Below, in pieces: positions 12,882-23,600 of a stretch of DNA of 64,000 nucleotides (positions are counted from its first letter, which is position 1; every line of letters starts with the position of its first letter). Source of the stretch: Oscarella lobularis (Eukaryota > Porifera > Homoscleromorpha > Homosclerophorida > Oscarellidae). Below the pieces are notes generated by a model. That model was not told the origin of the DNA, ran no database searches, and saw only the letters and a program-made list of their open reading frames with translations. The stretch is taken from positions 806,001-870,000 of the forward strand of contig NC_089193.1 in NCBI RefSeq assembly GCF_947507565.1, read 5' to 3'. The position numbers were made by a program, and so were the translations under genes.

Positions 12882-13403
12882 TAGCCTCTTACCCAGACCC
12901 TTTCTCGGTCCCGGATGCTCCGCAACCGTCGAGAAAGGGTCTGGTACTGTACCTCCCCTTTCACACCACAAACCCCTCCTACTATGACGTGGGGGAACCG
13001 TTTGCACAGTTGCCCGAGTACAGTACACGCCACTATCGGCGTTCTTTTAGTAATAGATCGACGTTTTACACTTCTACGTAGGTCTCTGCATCCATTCGAA
13101 ACTGCTCCACGTCGATAAACTAACGCTCCCAAGTCTACCATTTGACCTTTTTTTCGTGTGCGAACGGTCGTTTCGGTTTCGAATGGATGCAGAGACCTAC
13201 GTAGAAGAGTAAAACGTCGATCTATTACTAAAAGAACGCCGATAGCGGCGTGTACTGTCCTCGGGCAACTGTGCACTCGGGCAACGGTTCCCCCACGTCA
13301 TAGTAGGAGGGGTTTGTGGTGTGAAAGGGGAGGTACAGTACCAGACCCTTTCTCGACGGTTGCGGAGCATCCGGGACCGAGAAAGGGTCTGGGTAAGAGG
13401 CTA
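12882..13403. mobile_element. 522-bp foldback MITE, TAGCC family
   Basis: Long inverted-repeat element: an arm of about 225 bp at 12882-13108 is repeated in reverse at 13168-13403. The ends read TAGCCTCTTACCCAGACCCT and its complement. The 9-bp direct repeat GATGATCCG flanks it exactly (12873-12881 and 13404-13412). Each end contains a subterminal hairpin built from CAGACCCTTTCTCG and its complement. It encodes nothing convincing; the long frames across it are products of the palindrome. The ends match the 6.2-kb element at 18890-25118 in layout and partly in sequence, so it is probably a non-autonomous relative moved by that element's enzyme (inference). Confidence 0.9.
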
Positions 13404-13412
13404 GATGATCCG

Positions 13413-14427
13413 GCAAGGACGAGTGGCCCGAGTCCAGTTGATCAAGTCGTTATTGGCTGTGTCAAATCCTCCTTTGCAATCAAAATACATCTTTCGGGAG
13501 TGTGACGATAACCACGGGAAATAGCACTCGCGTCTCTCCGCCTTATAGCTAGTTACTAATACACTTCCTGCAAAGCTTGTGTTTGAGGCAATACCTGAAA
13601 ACGTTCTTTTTAGCCTTACGAAAGAAAACCTTGAAGCGGCGAACCCGAACCACCAAGCTGCTGGATTTAGCACATGCGGACAAACTCTGTAAGACTCGCT
13701 CAGTGTTAGCGCGCGCATAGCGTCACCACTTGACTATCTCCTCTAAGATCCGTGCTAGGATCTATCTCTTCTACACAAACAAGGGACAACCTGCGCTGAT
13801 GTAGAAAAATGTCTTTAAAGCCAGACACACGTTTTGAATCTTTGTTGCTCACAACGCTATTCTTCCGCTCCTCCTTTTGTTGTGGACGATTATAGAAGCG
13901 GTTTTCCCAGAGCCCTAAATAAATCAGAGCTGCGACACGATAATTAATCACGTGATTTCATGGACGTCATTTTGTATCCAACCTAGGACTCTCCAGGACT
14001 CTCCGCAGTAAGACTGCAGAGAAGCGGTCTCGAGTTCCTTAGAGTTTTGCACCAGGGTGCTGTAGCTAAGCGCACAAAAGGTGTTAGGTAGCTAAATTGC
14101 CGAGAAACGCCAATCAGAGGTAGGCGACTCAATGAATGAATCGCGAAACTCCGGAAGCGCCGCCCGCGTAGACCCAAAGCCCGAAAGAGGTCTAATATCT
14201 GAGATTTACGAGCTCAAAGCATTGTATAAGTCTAAATTAGGGTGAGAAAAGAGCATTTTTACAGCGTCGCAGATTCCTATGGTAGTGGAGCGTGGTCTGT
14301 CTACACGAGAGAAAGGCCCTGGACTGTACTTTTACGCCTCCATGAAGTGCAACGTCTTTTTCTGTTGCACTTTATCTGTTTTTTAGTTCTTGTAAGCAGT
14401 GACTTGGATGGACGTATATGTAGTGCC
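13413..14427. other. Non-coding stretch with an inverted-duplicate segment
   Basis: No gene is supported. About 95 bp at 13886-13980 reappear in reverse orientation at about 25141-25245 on the other side of the transposon nest. The shared core is 'TCAGAGCTGCGACACG' with 'CTAAATAAA'. The rest shows nothing recognisable. Confidence 0.5.
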
Positions 14428-14492
14428 TAGCCTCTTACCCAGACCCTTTCTCGGTCCCGGATGCTCCGAGAAAGGGTCTGGGTAAGAGGCTA
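14428..14492. mobile_element. 65-bp minimal hairpin element, TAGCC family
   Basis: A nearly perfect palindrome consisting only of the terminal hairpin of the 522-bp element. It starts TAGCCTCTTACCCAGACCCT and ends with the complement, with a loop at GGTCCCGGATGCTCC. It is flanked by the 9-bp direct repeat TGTAGTGCC (14419-14427 and 14493-14501). Its right target repeat abuts the target repeat of the P-like transposon. Confidence 0.9.
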
Positions 14493-14508
14493 TGTAGTGC
14501 CCCTTAAC

Positions 14509-14568
14509 CAGGGATATAATAGAAGAGGGATATGTAACTCGCGCTATCACGTGACATTTCCTTGATGC
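14509..14568 (+). repeat. Left terminal inverted repeat of P-like element
   Basis: 60 bp, matching the reverse complement of 18833-18889 plus 25128-25130 over essentially its full length. Its inner edge contains GATGC, so an ATG (14565) lies inside the repeat and starts the accessory gene. Confidence 0.9.
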
Positions 14569-15560
14569 TAGGCATGGAAGAGCTTCGCAGAGCAATCGAA
14601 GCCGTATTAGAGGAACAGCAGTTAGCACCAACTTCGCTGCGGCGTCTGAAGATGCATGAGGCTGGCGAAAAGCTTCTCAAATCGTCTCCATCGGAGATCG
14701 TGCAATCCTGTGCGATGAACATCGTTCAAATCATTTCAAAATGCATTCCAAAGACGTCTTCCAGTTTCTCCATTCACTCGCTACGAGAGAAGGCGCAAAC
14801 AGCGTTCCACCTAGTTAGAATGGAGGAATTGCCGTCGCAATGGAAACACCTACTAGAAGCGTCTTCAATTGGTCTTCTTGACCCTCTCCTAATGCAGTCA
14901 GTCAATCAGAAGATATTTGATCGGCTGTTGGTGGACAGCGTTTCATCATGCCAGTCTCAAGCACCAACAGCCGCCACCGTACCACTTTCTCTGACAATAG
15001 AAGAAGAAAACGTGCTCCGCTACTCCGCTGGTTACGTACCTTTTAAACTGTTAAAGAAGTATGAAGGAGAATCGACTGAAAAAGGTTTGTTTTTCTCGGA
15101 GTGCCTTCAATCCATAGAATCCGCTGGTGATTATGAGCATCACCATCACGACCATGATTACACGTTCAAGGACTATACTTCAGCTTGGCTTGAAAAGGTT
15201 AATCGCGGTGGCCTATTCTGCATCTCCGACGCGACCTACAAGTTGTTCTTCTTCATCGAATTAAAAACAAGAGCCATTCTCACGGCACAACTTACTAAGC
15301 ATTTACTTGATAAAGATAGCGTTGTATCAGCCATAGCGTCAAATGAAGACGTGCAATTGCAATGGAATTCTATCTCATCCGCAATAAGTAGTGAAATTCT
15401 CTCGGAGTCTCTTTTGCTAGAGATGGTGACATTGTGGGTGACGATGCGCGGGTTTTCCATGTGCTCGGCGTGGCTTGATGAATATAAGCAAGCTAAGTCA
15501 GTAAAGGCAAAGAAGGGGAAGAGTTTCCGGAAATCTCTTTCTTTTGATCACTTCAAATAA
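14565..15560 (+). CDS. Accessory protein of P-like transposon, unknown function
   Basis: Uninterrupted frame of 331 residues starting MLGMEELRR at an ATG inside the left terminal repeat. No named domain is recognised. The part from about residue 140 resembles, from memory, uncharacterised proteins common in coral and sponge genomes. Segments of that type here are 'LRYSAGYVPFKLLKKYE', 'WLEKVNRGGLFCISD' and, near the end, 'LWVTMRGFSMCSAWLDEYK', followed by a lysine-rich tail. A His/Asp cluster (HHHHDHDY) lies near residue 188. It ends 34 bp before the transposase stop, so the two genes are convergent. Two copies of a TTCAAATAAAGCA segment at its end provide AATAAA signals. Its place inside the element implies a role in transposition or its control (inference). 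Confidence 0.75.
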   Translation: MLGMEELRRAIEAVLEEQQLAPTSLRRLKMHEAGEKLLKSSPSEIVQSCAMNIVQIISKCIPKTSSSFSIHSLREKAQTAFHLVRMEELPSQWKHLLEASSIGLLDPLLMQSVNQKIFDRLLVDSVSSCQSQAPTAATVPLSLTIEEENVLRYSAGYVPFKLLKKYEGESTEKGLFFSECLQSIESAGDYEHHHHDHDYTFKDYTSAWLEKVNRGGLFCISDATYKLFFFIELKTRAILTAQLTKHLLDKDSVVSAIASNEDVQLQWNSISSAISSEILSESLLLEMVTLWVTMRGFSMCSAWLDEYKQAKSVKAKKGKSFRKSLSFDHFK

Positions 15561-15593
15561 AGCACTTTTGATCAATTCAAATAAAGCAATGTA

Positions 15594-18500
15594 TTATATT
15601 TTCTTTTTTGAGATACGACGTCTTTTAGGCAATGGAGCGTCCTCACCTACTGCTATCAATCGTGGGCGCCGTCGGCTGCAGTTTCCTCCCCGAGGTTTTC
15701 TAGCTAGTGATCCTTGACGGCGAACAGAAGAAGCTCCATTCAGCATTTCTTTGACAGAAGGGTTAGTGTTCCGTCTTCCCTTTGTGCGAATTGTCCCGAA
15801 ATAGTTTTCTAGAGAATCCTGGCTGAATCGTTCGCTTAAAATGAAGGAATTCTCGCGTTCACCAAGTCGTAGCAGTCGCTTCGCCAGCTCGACATAGGAA
15901 TTCACTGCCAAAGTTAGAGCGTCATAAATGTCAAGGGTACCAGTGATTTTTTTCTAACCGCTTATTTTCCAGCCTGTTAAAGTTTCTAAGCTGAGGCACA
16001 TTGTCCGCTTTTCTGCTGTTGACAGTGCTTCTCTCGACTCAATCCAAGCCTCCCATTCGGATAGATAAGGCAAAAAATCATTTTCTAACCACTGTAACGT
16101 ACAGTTTTTGAAAGCTCAGAAAAATTATTTTAACATCACATCTTACAAGAATTCTCTCGTCTTCTTCTGACGTATAGCCTCTCCTGGAAGGTTTTTCTGA
16201 CCTCAGACTTCTCACATTGAGGCAGTCAAAAGCACGGTCGAACATCCTGATGAATCGAATTGTTTCTTCGCAGCCAGGTATTTTAAAGAACTCCATTAGG
16301 CAAGCGACAGTTTTACTTAGAACCTGAAAGTGTAAGAAAACATTTTGAAAGTTGACTTTTGTCACTTATGCTCTCATTCACCTGCGCTGCAAGGTCAACC
16401 CGCATTCGAGAGAATCCATCTAAATGAATATGTTCTCTTTTCAATTTCCTAGCAATTGAAAGGCCCGCTTGTTTTGGAACTTCTTGCTGTTTAGAAAAGA
16501 CGTCGCTCAAATGCTTCCATACTATATATTTTTCGCTGAACTATACAGGGAATCACAAATGGGGCAGGGTGATAATTGTTGCCAAATGTCTTACCCGCAT
16601 AGCTCTCCGTTTGCTGCCAACGTACAAATGACTCCAGCAGTTTCGTGTTGTCTTTATTAGATGTGGGACATCGGCAAAGAAAGACAGAGGGCAGTCGTCT
16701 TCGCTGTAGGGATTCCTGCATTTAAAATGTGTCGCTTTCTCCCCACTCTGCGAAGAAGTGCATAGTCGAAAAAACTTCAGTGGCAGCGCCGTCGCAGGTC
16801 ACGGACGCCACTTTTAGCCCTATTGATTCTATCCGGCGAATAGCCTCCCAGACGATGTCGTACAGGTAGCTGGCGGTGACTTCTGATGTCGGGATATGAG
16901 CATACGGAAATCGTAACGTAGTCGTGATTCCGCGAATCATGATGACGAGCATATGTGTTGCTATCGGTTTTCGATCAGCTGCACCTCCATCGCGAAGTGT
17001 GCGATCTAAATCGGCAAGGCTATCGTTGACATCACCGAGGTGCACACAGCCAATAATTCTTAAAGAAGCCTTGTCGTACAAAAGGTCTTCGCGAACGCGC
17101 ATTTCATCAAACGACAGAGCAACGTGTCTCTGCAGGTAGGATAGAGTGTCAACTTTCGCTAAAGTAGAAAGTTCAGCGTCCAAGTCATCGTAGAAACCTT
17201 CTGCCGATTTGTAAAAATGGATGTAATCGTTGAGAGTTCTTTCAGATGGCATCGCAATAAAGCCGGAACTTCGGAGGTTATCGTAGGCTGCAGACGACTG
17301 CATTTTCAAAGACATCGCCCATCGTATGACGATGGGATGCCATCGTCTGCCAGTTGGCCCGCGACAATTAGCAACATCTAGCTGTTGTTTCCAGAAAAGG
17401 TCCTGAAGCGAGCCTTCAGGAAATCCTTCTTTTGTTTTTTCCCGGACTGCTTTTTCTACTGTTTTGTCAAGTTCAGGCTCAACTTCAACGCTGCAACGAG
17501 CAATCAATGTGTCCAAGGATTTCCTGAGACGATTAATAGATTGCCCTTGCTGACGGTTTTTTTTGGCTAGTTTCTGCATTTTACTGCGCTGTTGCGGCGT
17601 CGAAAGATACGCATTATTCAAATATTTGCTCAGAGTGCCCGAAGATTTTGAACGGCGGCGCGAATAAACTCTTAGCTGCACTCTTGTCTTCTGACATTCA
17701 CGGCATCTCTTTCCTGGTGTCAAGGTAAGAAGATGGCATCGGGTAGAACGGACGGTCGCTTGGTATACTTCCTTTTTGTATCTGACTGGATAGAAGTCAG
17801 TTCGGACAGCGCGAGCACCATCACGTCTGACAAAACACCTCTTCTTTGCAGCAACCAAATCTTTGTACGTTTTCTCGGGATTGCCATGACAGATCCCAGT
17901 ACCGTCCAAAAATTCGAGAAAACGAGGATAATTTTGATAGTTAATCGAAGAAATCTTTACGTCGCAATTCTCTAAAGGTGGGCACGCAGACAAGTCGACC
18001 CGCTGTCCGGCCACGTACAGTTTCGCTAGTCCAGATGGTGTAACTAGCAGGCTGTGCGATAGTAATGAGGGAGAGCCTTCGCTACTAGCATCAAAGTAGG
18101 AGATCACTTTCTACAAGTAAAGATTGCCGTCGTCAATTGCTTCGTGCCATTGTTTCAAATTACTAAAATGAAGGTTGTCGAATGTAAAGTAAAAATAGAA
18201 ATTCTTACGCTGGCAAAGGTGCTTTGAAAGACACAGGGTCCCTTCTCATTGCCGATTTTGTGTCGCGAATTTGCCTTTCCCATTTACGTACTGAAAGATA
18301 TCGCTTTCTTCCCATGCGTACTGAGGAAAAAAATTGGATGTGAATTAGGGAAATCAAGTATATCTGACAACTCCAGCAACTTAGCAAGAACAAAAAATGA
18401 TCGCGGTGTTGTCTAATGACAGGACAACGCGATAAATCCACGTTGAGCATAAAGTACCGTTTGCAGAGAGCGATAGAGGGTGCAGGGTAATCATGTGAAA

Positions 18501-18839
18501 AGCCGCCCACTTCGTGACGTAATCGAACGTAGCATCGCATTGGCAGCTGCAATTCATGTAAGAACGCGTTGACGGTGTTCTACAATGTCTTGCGAAGCGT
18601 CTCGAAGCGATTCCGTAACCAAATTCGCTATCGAGACGATGCACGAGGGTGCATAGCGCGCGAGGTGAAAAATTGGTGCGAAATGGCGATAAAATATCAT
18701 ACAGCTGGCTTGAGACAACTTGAAACTTACCTTCGCAAGACGGAAAAGTGGTATAGCACCAAAAGAGAATATTAGTGACGAAACGAAAGAGTAATGGAGG
18801 CTCGTATACGGGTACTAACCGTAACAGAGCTTGCATCAA
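15594..18839 (-). CDS. P-element-like transposase (TNP-like RNase H family)
   Basis: Main exon 18107-16722 encodes 461 residues. It has a Cys-rich stretch (CRECQKTR), a basic region, then a P-type segment: 'WHPIVIRWAMSLKM', 'LPS/MPSERTLNDYIH', 'LSFDEMRVREDLLYD' (catalytic aspartate region) and 'VTCDGAATEVF'. Later exons are 16721-16600 (FFADVPHLIKTTRNC, typical of the family), 16510-16380, 16365-16150, 16065-15965 (WLENDFLPYLSEWEAW) and 15921-15594. The last has 'ERFSQDSLENYFGTIR', the conserved C-terminus. The N-terminal exons lie between 18839 and 18205 and are uncertain; I could not confirm a THAP zinc finger. The frame slips once at an A4/T4 run (16724-16727). It moves DNA by cut and paste in the family. 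The first ATG may lie in the right terminal repeat at 18839-18837. Confidence 0.82.
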
Positions 18840-18889
18840 GGAAATGTCACGTGATAGCGCGAGTTACATATCCCTCTTCTATTATATCC
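18833..18889 (-). repeat. Right terminal inverted repeat of P-like element (interrupted)
   Basis: 57 bp of the 60-bp repeat; the last three bases are at 25128-25130 beyond the nested transposon. Positions 18881-18889 (ATTATATCC) are the 9-bp target that was duplicated by the nested insertion. Confidence 0.9.
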
Positions 18890-19090
18890 TAGCCTCGATA
18901 CTCCAGACCCTCGCGCGTTAAGGGGGGTGTGGTTGGCGAGAGGGTCTGGACGCACTCTGTAGAAAGCCGTGTGCAGATCACGTGGTTTTTCGAGCTGAGC
19001 GAGCCAATCACAGGTCTCGATACCAATTAGGGCACACGTACACTGATTGGACGAGGACCTAACTTCGTTTAGCGACGAGTAACTTAGTTA
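18890..19090 (+). repeat. Left 201-bp terminal inverted repeat
   Basis: Reverse complement of 24918-25118 with one mismatch (GAGCTGAG against GAGCCGAG). It contains a subterminal hairpin, CCAGACCCTC at about 18902-18911 with GAGGGTCTGG at about 18939-18948, the same device seen in the short TAG-type hairpin elements. Confidence 0.95.
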
Positions 19091-19116
19091 CGCGCACTGT
19101 AACGCCCACGTCTGTC

Positions 19117-20640
19117 ATGGCTGCGGGACAAGAAGACGTATTCAGCGATGCCTTTGCTCAAGTGTGCAGAGTTTTCCGAATTCCATACCTGAAAGAGCCA
19201 CAGAAGACCGCGATCGCTCATTTGCTTCGGGGGTCGGATGTATTCCTTTCCGTACCGACCGGCTACGGCAAATCCGTAGTCTACTGCTGCCTTCCATTGG
19301 TCGTAAGCCATCTGCGATCTAAAGGATCGTTTCCTGACCTACGCTTACCGGAGAGTCCAGTTGCTCTGGTCGTCTCTCCTCTTTTGTCTCTTATGGAAGA
19401 CCAAGTGTCGCTTTTGACGTCGCTTGGAGTCTCTGCTGCTATGTTGGGAGGCTCGTCTGATTCGTGCATTGAAAAAGGTCAAATTTCGGTTGTGTTCGGT
19501 AGTCCCGAGAGGTGGTTGGGGTCGGATCGATGGAGATCATGTCTTGAGTCAAAAGATTTCACAAGATCGATTGTTGCCGTTTGCGTTGATGAAGCTCATA
19601 CCGTTGTCCAATGGTAATATATTTTTTACTTTCTTCTTTTGCGATGACGTAACCGATGAACTTTTAGGGGATTGCCTGATTCAAATTCAGCGTCCAAACA
19701 GGATAGGGGAAGGGGTCCTTTTCGATCTTGGTGTGGTAGTGTAGGAGAAATTCGTTCTACTGTCAGAGCTCCTATGCTAGCCGTAACAGCAACTGCCTCA
19801 TCCTCGACTCGACGTTTCCTATTGAAGCACTTGGGAATGGCCGGGTGCATCGACATATCACTAAATCCTGACAGATCTAACATAAGGCTGTCTCTTATAC
19901 GAGTATCCAATGACATTCCCGAAAACTTTCAGCACATGATACAGCTACTGTCAATGACACGGGAGAAAACAACCAGGTGTGTAATATACACTAGATCGAT
20001 TGTTACGTGTTCCACAATATTTGCAATATTGCTTGACGGTTTGGGCCATCTTGCTTACACCCCCGATGGGTGCGCAAAAGTTTTTTCTAACCGCATTGTT
20101 TCGATGTATCATTCCGCAACTAATGATCACATCAAGGCGCACATTCTAAAGTCATTGCAATACCCTGAAGGCATATGTAGGATTATCGTTTGCACAAGTG
20201 CCATGGGGATGGGTGTAAACATGAAAGGCGTTAACGTTATTTTGCACTATGGCCCTCCTTCTACAATAGAGGAGTACATGCAGGAAATTGGTCGTGGTGG
20301 CCGCAATGGGGGTAGCAGCCACGCCGTTTTACTTTACAATAAGCGCCTGACACGCCACTGCAAAAAGGAAATGAAGAGCTACATCTCCAATCAATGTATC
20401 TGCAGAAGAGAAGGCCTCCTGCAGCACTTTGGTCACAAAAAAGAACCATCGCTATTTCCGCTACCCCACGCATGTTGTGACATATGCACGACGGAATGCG
20501 ATTGTGGTACGTGTCCTGTAGATTACAGCGACACAGTTCCCTTTGGTTTGGGAGGGAAAAATCAAGACCTTGGTAACTGTGATGACGAATCGACCACCGA
20601 AAGCGACGACTCACTAAGCGGCGATGACGAGACAAGCTAA
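19117..20640 (+). CDS. RecQ-like DNA helicase of the transposon
   Basis: Superfamily 2 helicase of RecQ type, which unwinds DNA 3' to 5' using ATP. Exon 1 is 19117-19613 and exon 2 is 19668-20640, with a 54-bp GT-AG intron that restores the tryptophan codon. About 489 residues. Visible motifs: Q-like N-terminal 'LKEPQKTAI', motif I SVPTGYGKS, Ia 'VVSPLLSLMEDQV', motif II DEAH, motif III LAVTATAS, motif V 'VCTSAMGMGVN' and motif VI QEIGRGGRNG. These are followed by a Cys-rich zinc-binding region (CICRREGLLQHF, CCDICTTECDCGTC) and an acidic Ser/Asp tail. No HRDC domain is seen. It starts just inside the left terminal repeat and is convergent with the DUF6589 gene, so it is a transposon gene, not the cellular RecQ. 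A role in replication-linked or repair-linked transposition is inference. Confidence 0.9.
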
Positions 20641-20691
20641 ACTCATTGATTCTGTCAGAAAGTCAGCTTTATAATACCGGTAGTACATTAA

Positions 20692-23600
20692 TTAAGCATC
20701 GCAGCCATTTACGGACGCCACACCTCCTCTTTCATTTCTGACACGAAATTCTGACTTTCTTTTCTTTATCCAGTCAAATAGTTTGTCCTTATCAATAGAT
20801 GACAAATGAGATTTCTTTATCTTAGGAAATGACTTGTGCCCTCGGGTAACACCCATATCATCGCAGCATTTGCCTTGTATCAAGCAGTGACTTATTTTTA
20901 ACACATCGTCTTCAGACGATGCTCTGCAGTGTTGGCCAGACACGCCGCTGATTTCAGCCTCCTTATCAAAATTTGTCATAACATCATTCACTGTTTTAAC
21001 AGCTCTGGACATTGTCCGCGACGATTCAAAGGTAACATTTGCACCTTGATTGCTAATCATTTCTTTACACAAATTGTTGTTGTGTTCTACCATGAGGTCT
21101 AATGGAATGTTTCTTCCTGGACCTCCTTTCAAGTTGAAACCTCGTTCCCATAGTTGTCTATAAGCGTCGTAGGGGCTAAGACTGGCGTATTGATTGGCTT
21201 GAAAGATAAATCCTTCGATGGCATATTTGAATCGGGCAGCCTCTTTGAACTAGATAATGATGGCCCGTTGTTAGCCATCATGTGATCCCCGAACACCCTT
21301 AGCACGGTGTCCGATCTCTATTAGTGCCTACAGCATGTGCATTATGGGCATGACATTGCCTAACCACACCTTAATCTGCCCGGAAATATGTACTTTCTGT
21401 AAAAATGAGAATAGGGCACCTGGTGGCTATGCCTTTACTCCACAGATTTCAGGTGTTCTATTTACATGTATATTTCAAAACAGCGATTCACCTGTCGAGT
21501 AAAAGTGACACAGAGCTACCCTTCCCTGTATGGCCCCCCTCGGGTGCGTGATCAAGTGGCACGTTATCAGCTCGCAGTTGGGTTTGCGTGCTGCGAGCTT
21601 CGCTCGCAGCACGACAAACCCAACGTGCTCCTTTACTGTGTTCGCTCGATGAGCGTTACCAATGAAGCTCAATTGTTATGTGCCAGTTATGTTTAATAGT
21701 AGCCAATGTAATATGCCTACAGTACATACGTACTCGTTCCAGAAAACTTTGTACACAATCCGGGGTTACTATCTATCTACTGTGACGTCACCTTTTCGCT
21801 AGCAATTGTGTTCAAAATACGGGAGAGTATGACATCACAATGAATGTGATGTCATAAAGGCACCTGTTTGTGTGATTGGTTTAAGTGCGATTGTGACGTC
21901 AGGGTTACCGACAGACACACACTTTGAGATTTTGGCCGATCACGTTTGAGAGCCCCTCCCACCAGGGCGCGCGCGGGCTTCGCCCGCGCGCGCCCTGGTG
22001 TTCGGGGAAATATAACGTGAACATTCTCCAACACCGGAATAGTCGCTCGCCGTCGAGTTCGGACCACGCGTCCGTAAATTCACGATTAAGCATAGCCATT
22101 TCCATGAAGTTCGTTGTGTAATTAAAAACACGATCAACGCCTAGCTCATCATTCGAAGCCCTGTCCTGTGATGTTTCTTTCTCTGGTAGAACCATACCGT
22201 GTCCAATTTTCTCGTGCTTAGATCTGACCTCTCGGCTTGGCAATGTTGCAGCGCAGCCATACCAGCGACATGGATAGCCTGATGCGTCACCGTCCGTCAC
22301 TGCTGATGCTGCATATGGGTGATCGCTGTGAGCTTGCACTGACTGTCTGTCAGTGCAAGCGGTTGGCTGCAACAACACGAGAGCTTGCTTAGCTCCAGCG
22401 AGAACGTACTTTTCTACTATCCCCTTCATCTCATTCCAGAACCATTTTTCTCGAAGTGCTTTAGGTAGACCTGGAGGAACCGCCTCGTCGTCAACGGTTG
22501 TCATACCTAAGTGAGTCACAGCACATGCAACGAGGTACCCGTCCAGAACGTCGTTTACAAATGCATTTCCCGCTCTGACATCTGTGTTCTTTCGAGATAT
22601 ATTTCTGCGGTCGACGAGACTTTTTAATTGTTTGAGTGTACCGCTTTCAGATGTCGATTCTTCCAAGAAAAATCTTGTTAGTATCAAATTCACATAGTTC
22701 ATGTGGCAATGAAAATCTTCAGAATGAACGAGGAGACCTGCCATTCGTTGCTCTTCCGTATCGTCATCGGATACAGCCAAAATCGACCCTCGTGCCCTTT
22801 CAGCCGTTAATTGATCACCTCCAAACTGCATACGGCAGCAGGGATTCCCGTCGACATAGGGAACGTATCGTTTTGCAATAAATTTACAAATTTCAATCAT
22901 GTCTTTGTTTTTTTGCTCATTGAGATCGAGTAGTCCAAGTGGCACTTGAGTAGATTTTTTGGCCGCTGCCTCGGAATTTATGTGATGAATGTGTTTTGGC
23001 ACAAATTCCGCAAAAACCTTCAGATGCGGAATGAACTTCGTTACTGCGCGTGCCACGTGAATCTGCATGGTTTCTTTCAGGACGGCAACGTCATCCAATG
23101 TTGGAACAAATTTGGCGTCGTCAATGTCCATTATGGAGCACCGTGGCCCTGTCTTTGACAAGTGCGAAGGGACAATAAATCTTTCTTCTGTTGCCACCAT
23201 ATTAAACCAATGCAAGGAGCGATCTCTTCTATTAGACGTCATGAATTTAGTTCTTATGGACAAATCTAAGTTGTCTCCAGTAATTTGATAGGTCGTCTTG
23301 CTGCCAGATTCCCGATCATCAACGTCGCGTTCTTGCACGTCAAATATAATGGAGTCGTCATCGTCTGAGTCACACTGAAGAAGCCGGTCAAATTCATCGG
23401 GAGCGGTTGGTGCGTCAGGTTCGACCTCCACGTCATTGAAGAGAACGTCACAAGCGTCGCCTCCGTGCGGTATAGCGAAGGCTTCGTTGTCAAGACTTAG
23501 AGCTACCCCTTCTTTAGCGGATTTCGAAAGCAGCAAGGGTTTATCAAAATTGGCTGTTATCTCGGAAATTTTACGTCGTAAACTGTCGGGAGAGACGCAG

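Noticed and set aside
12800-13505. Open frames of 115-158 codons on both strands
   Set aside because: They run across a palindromic foldback element and mirror each other.
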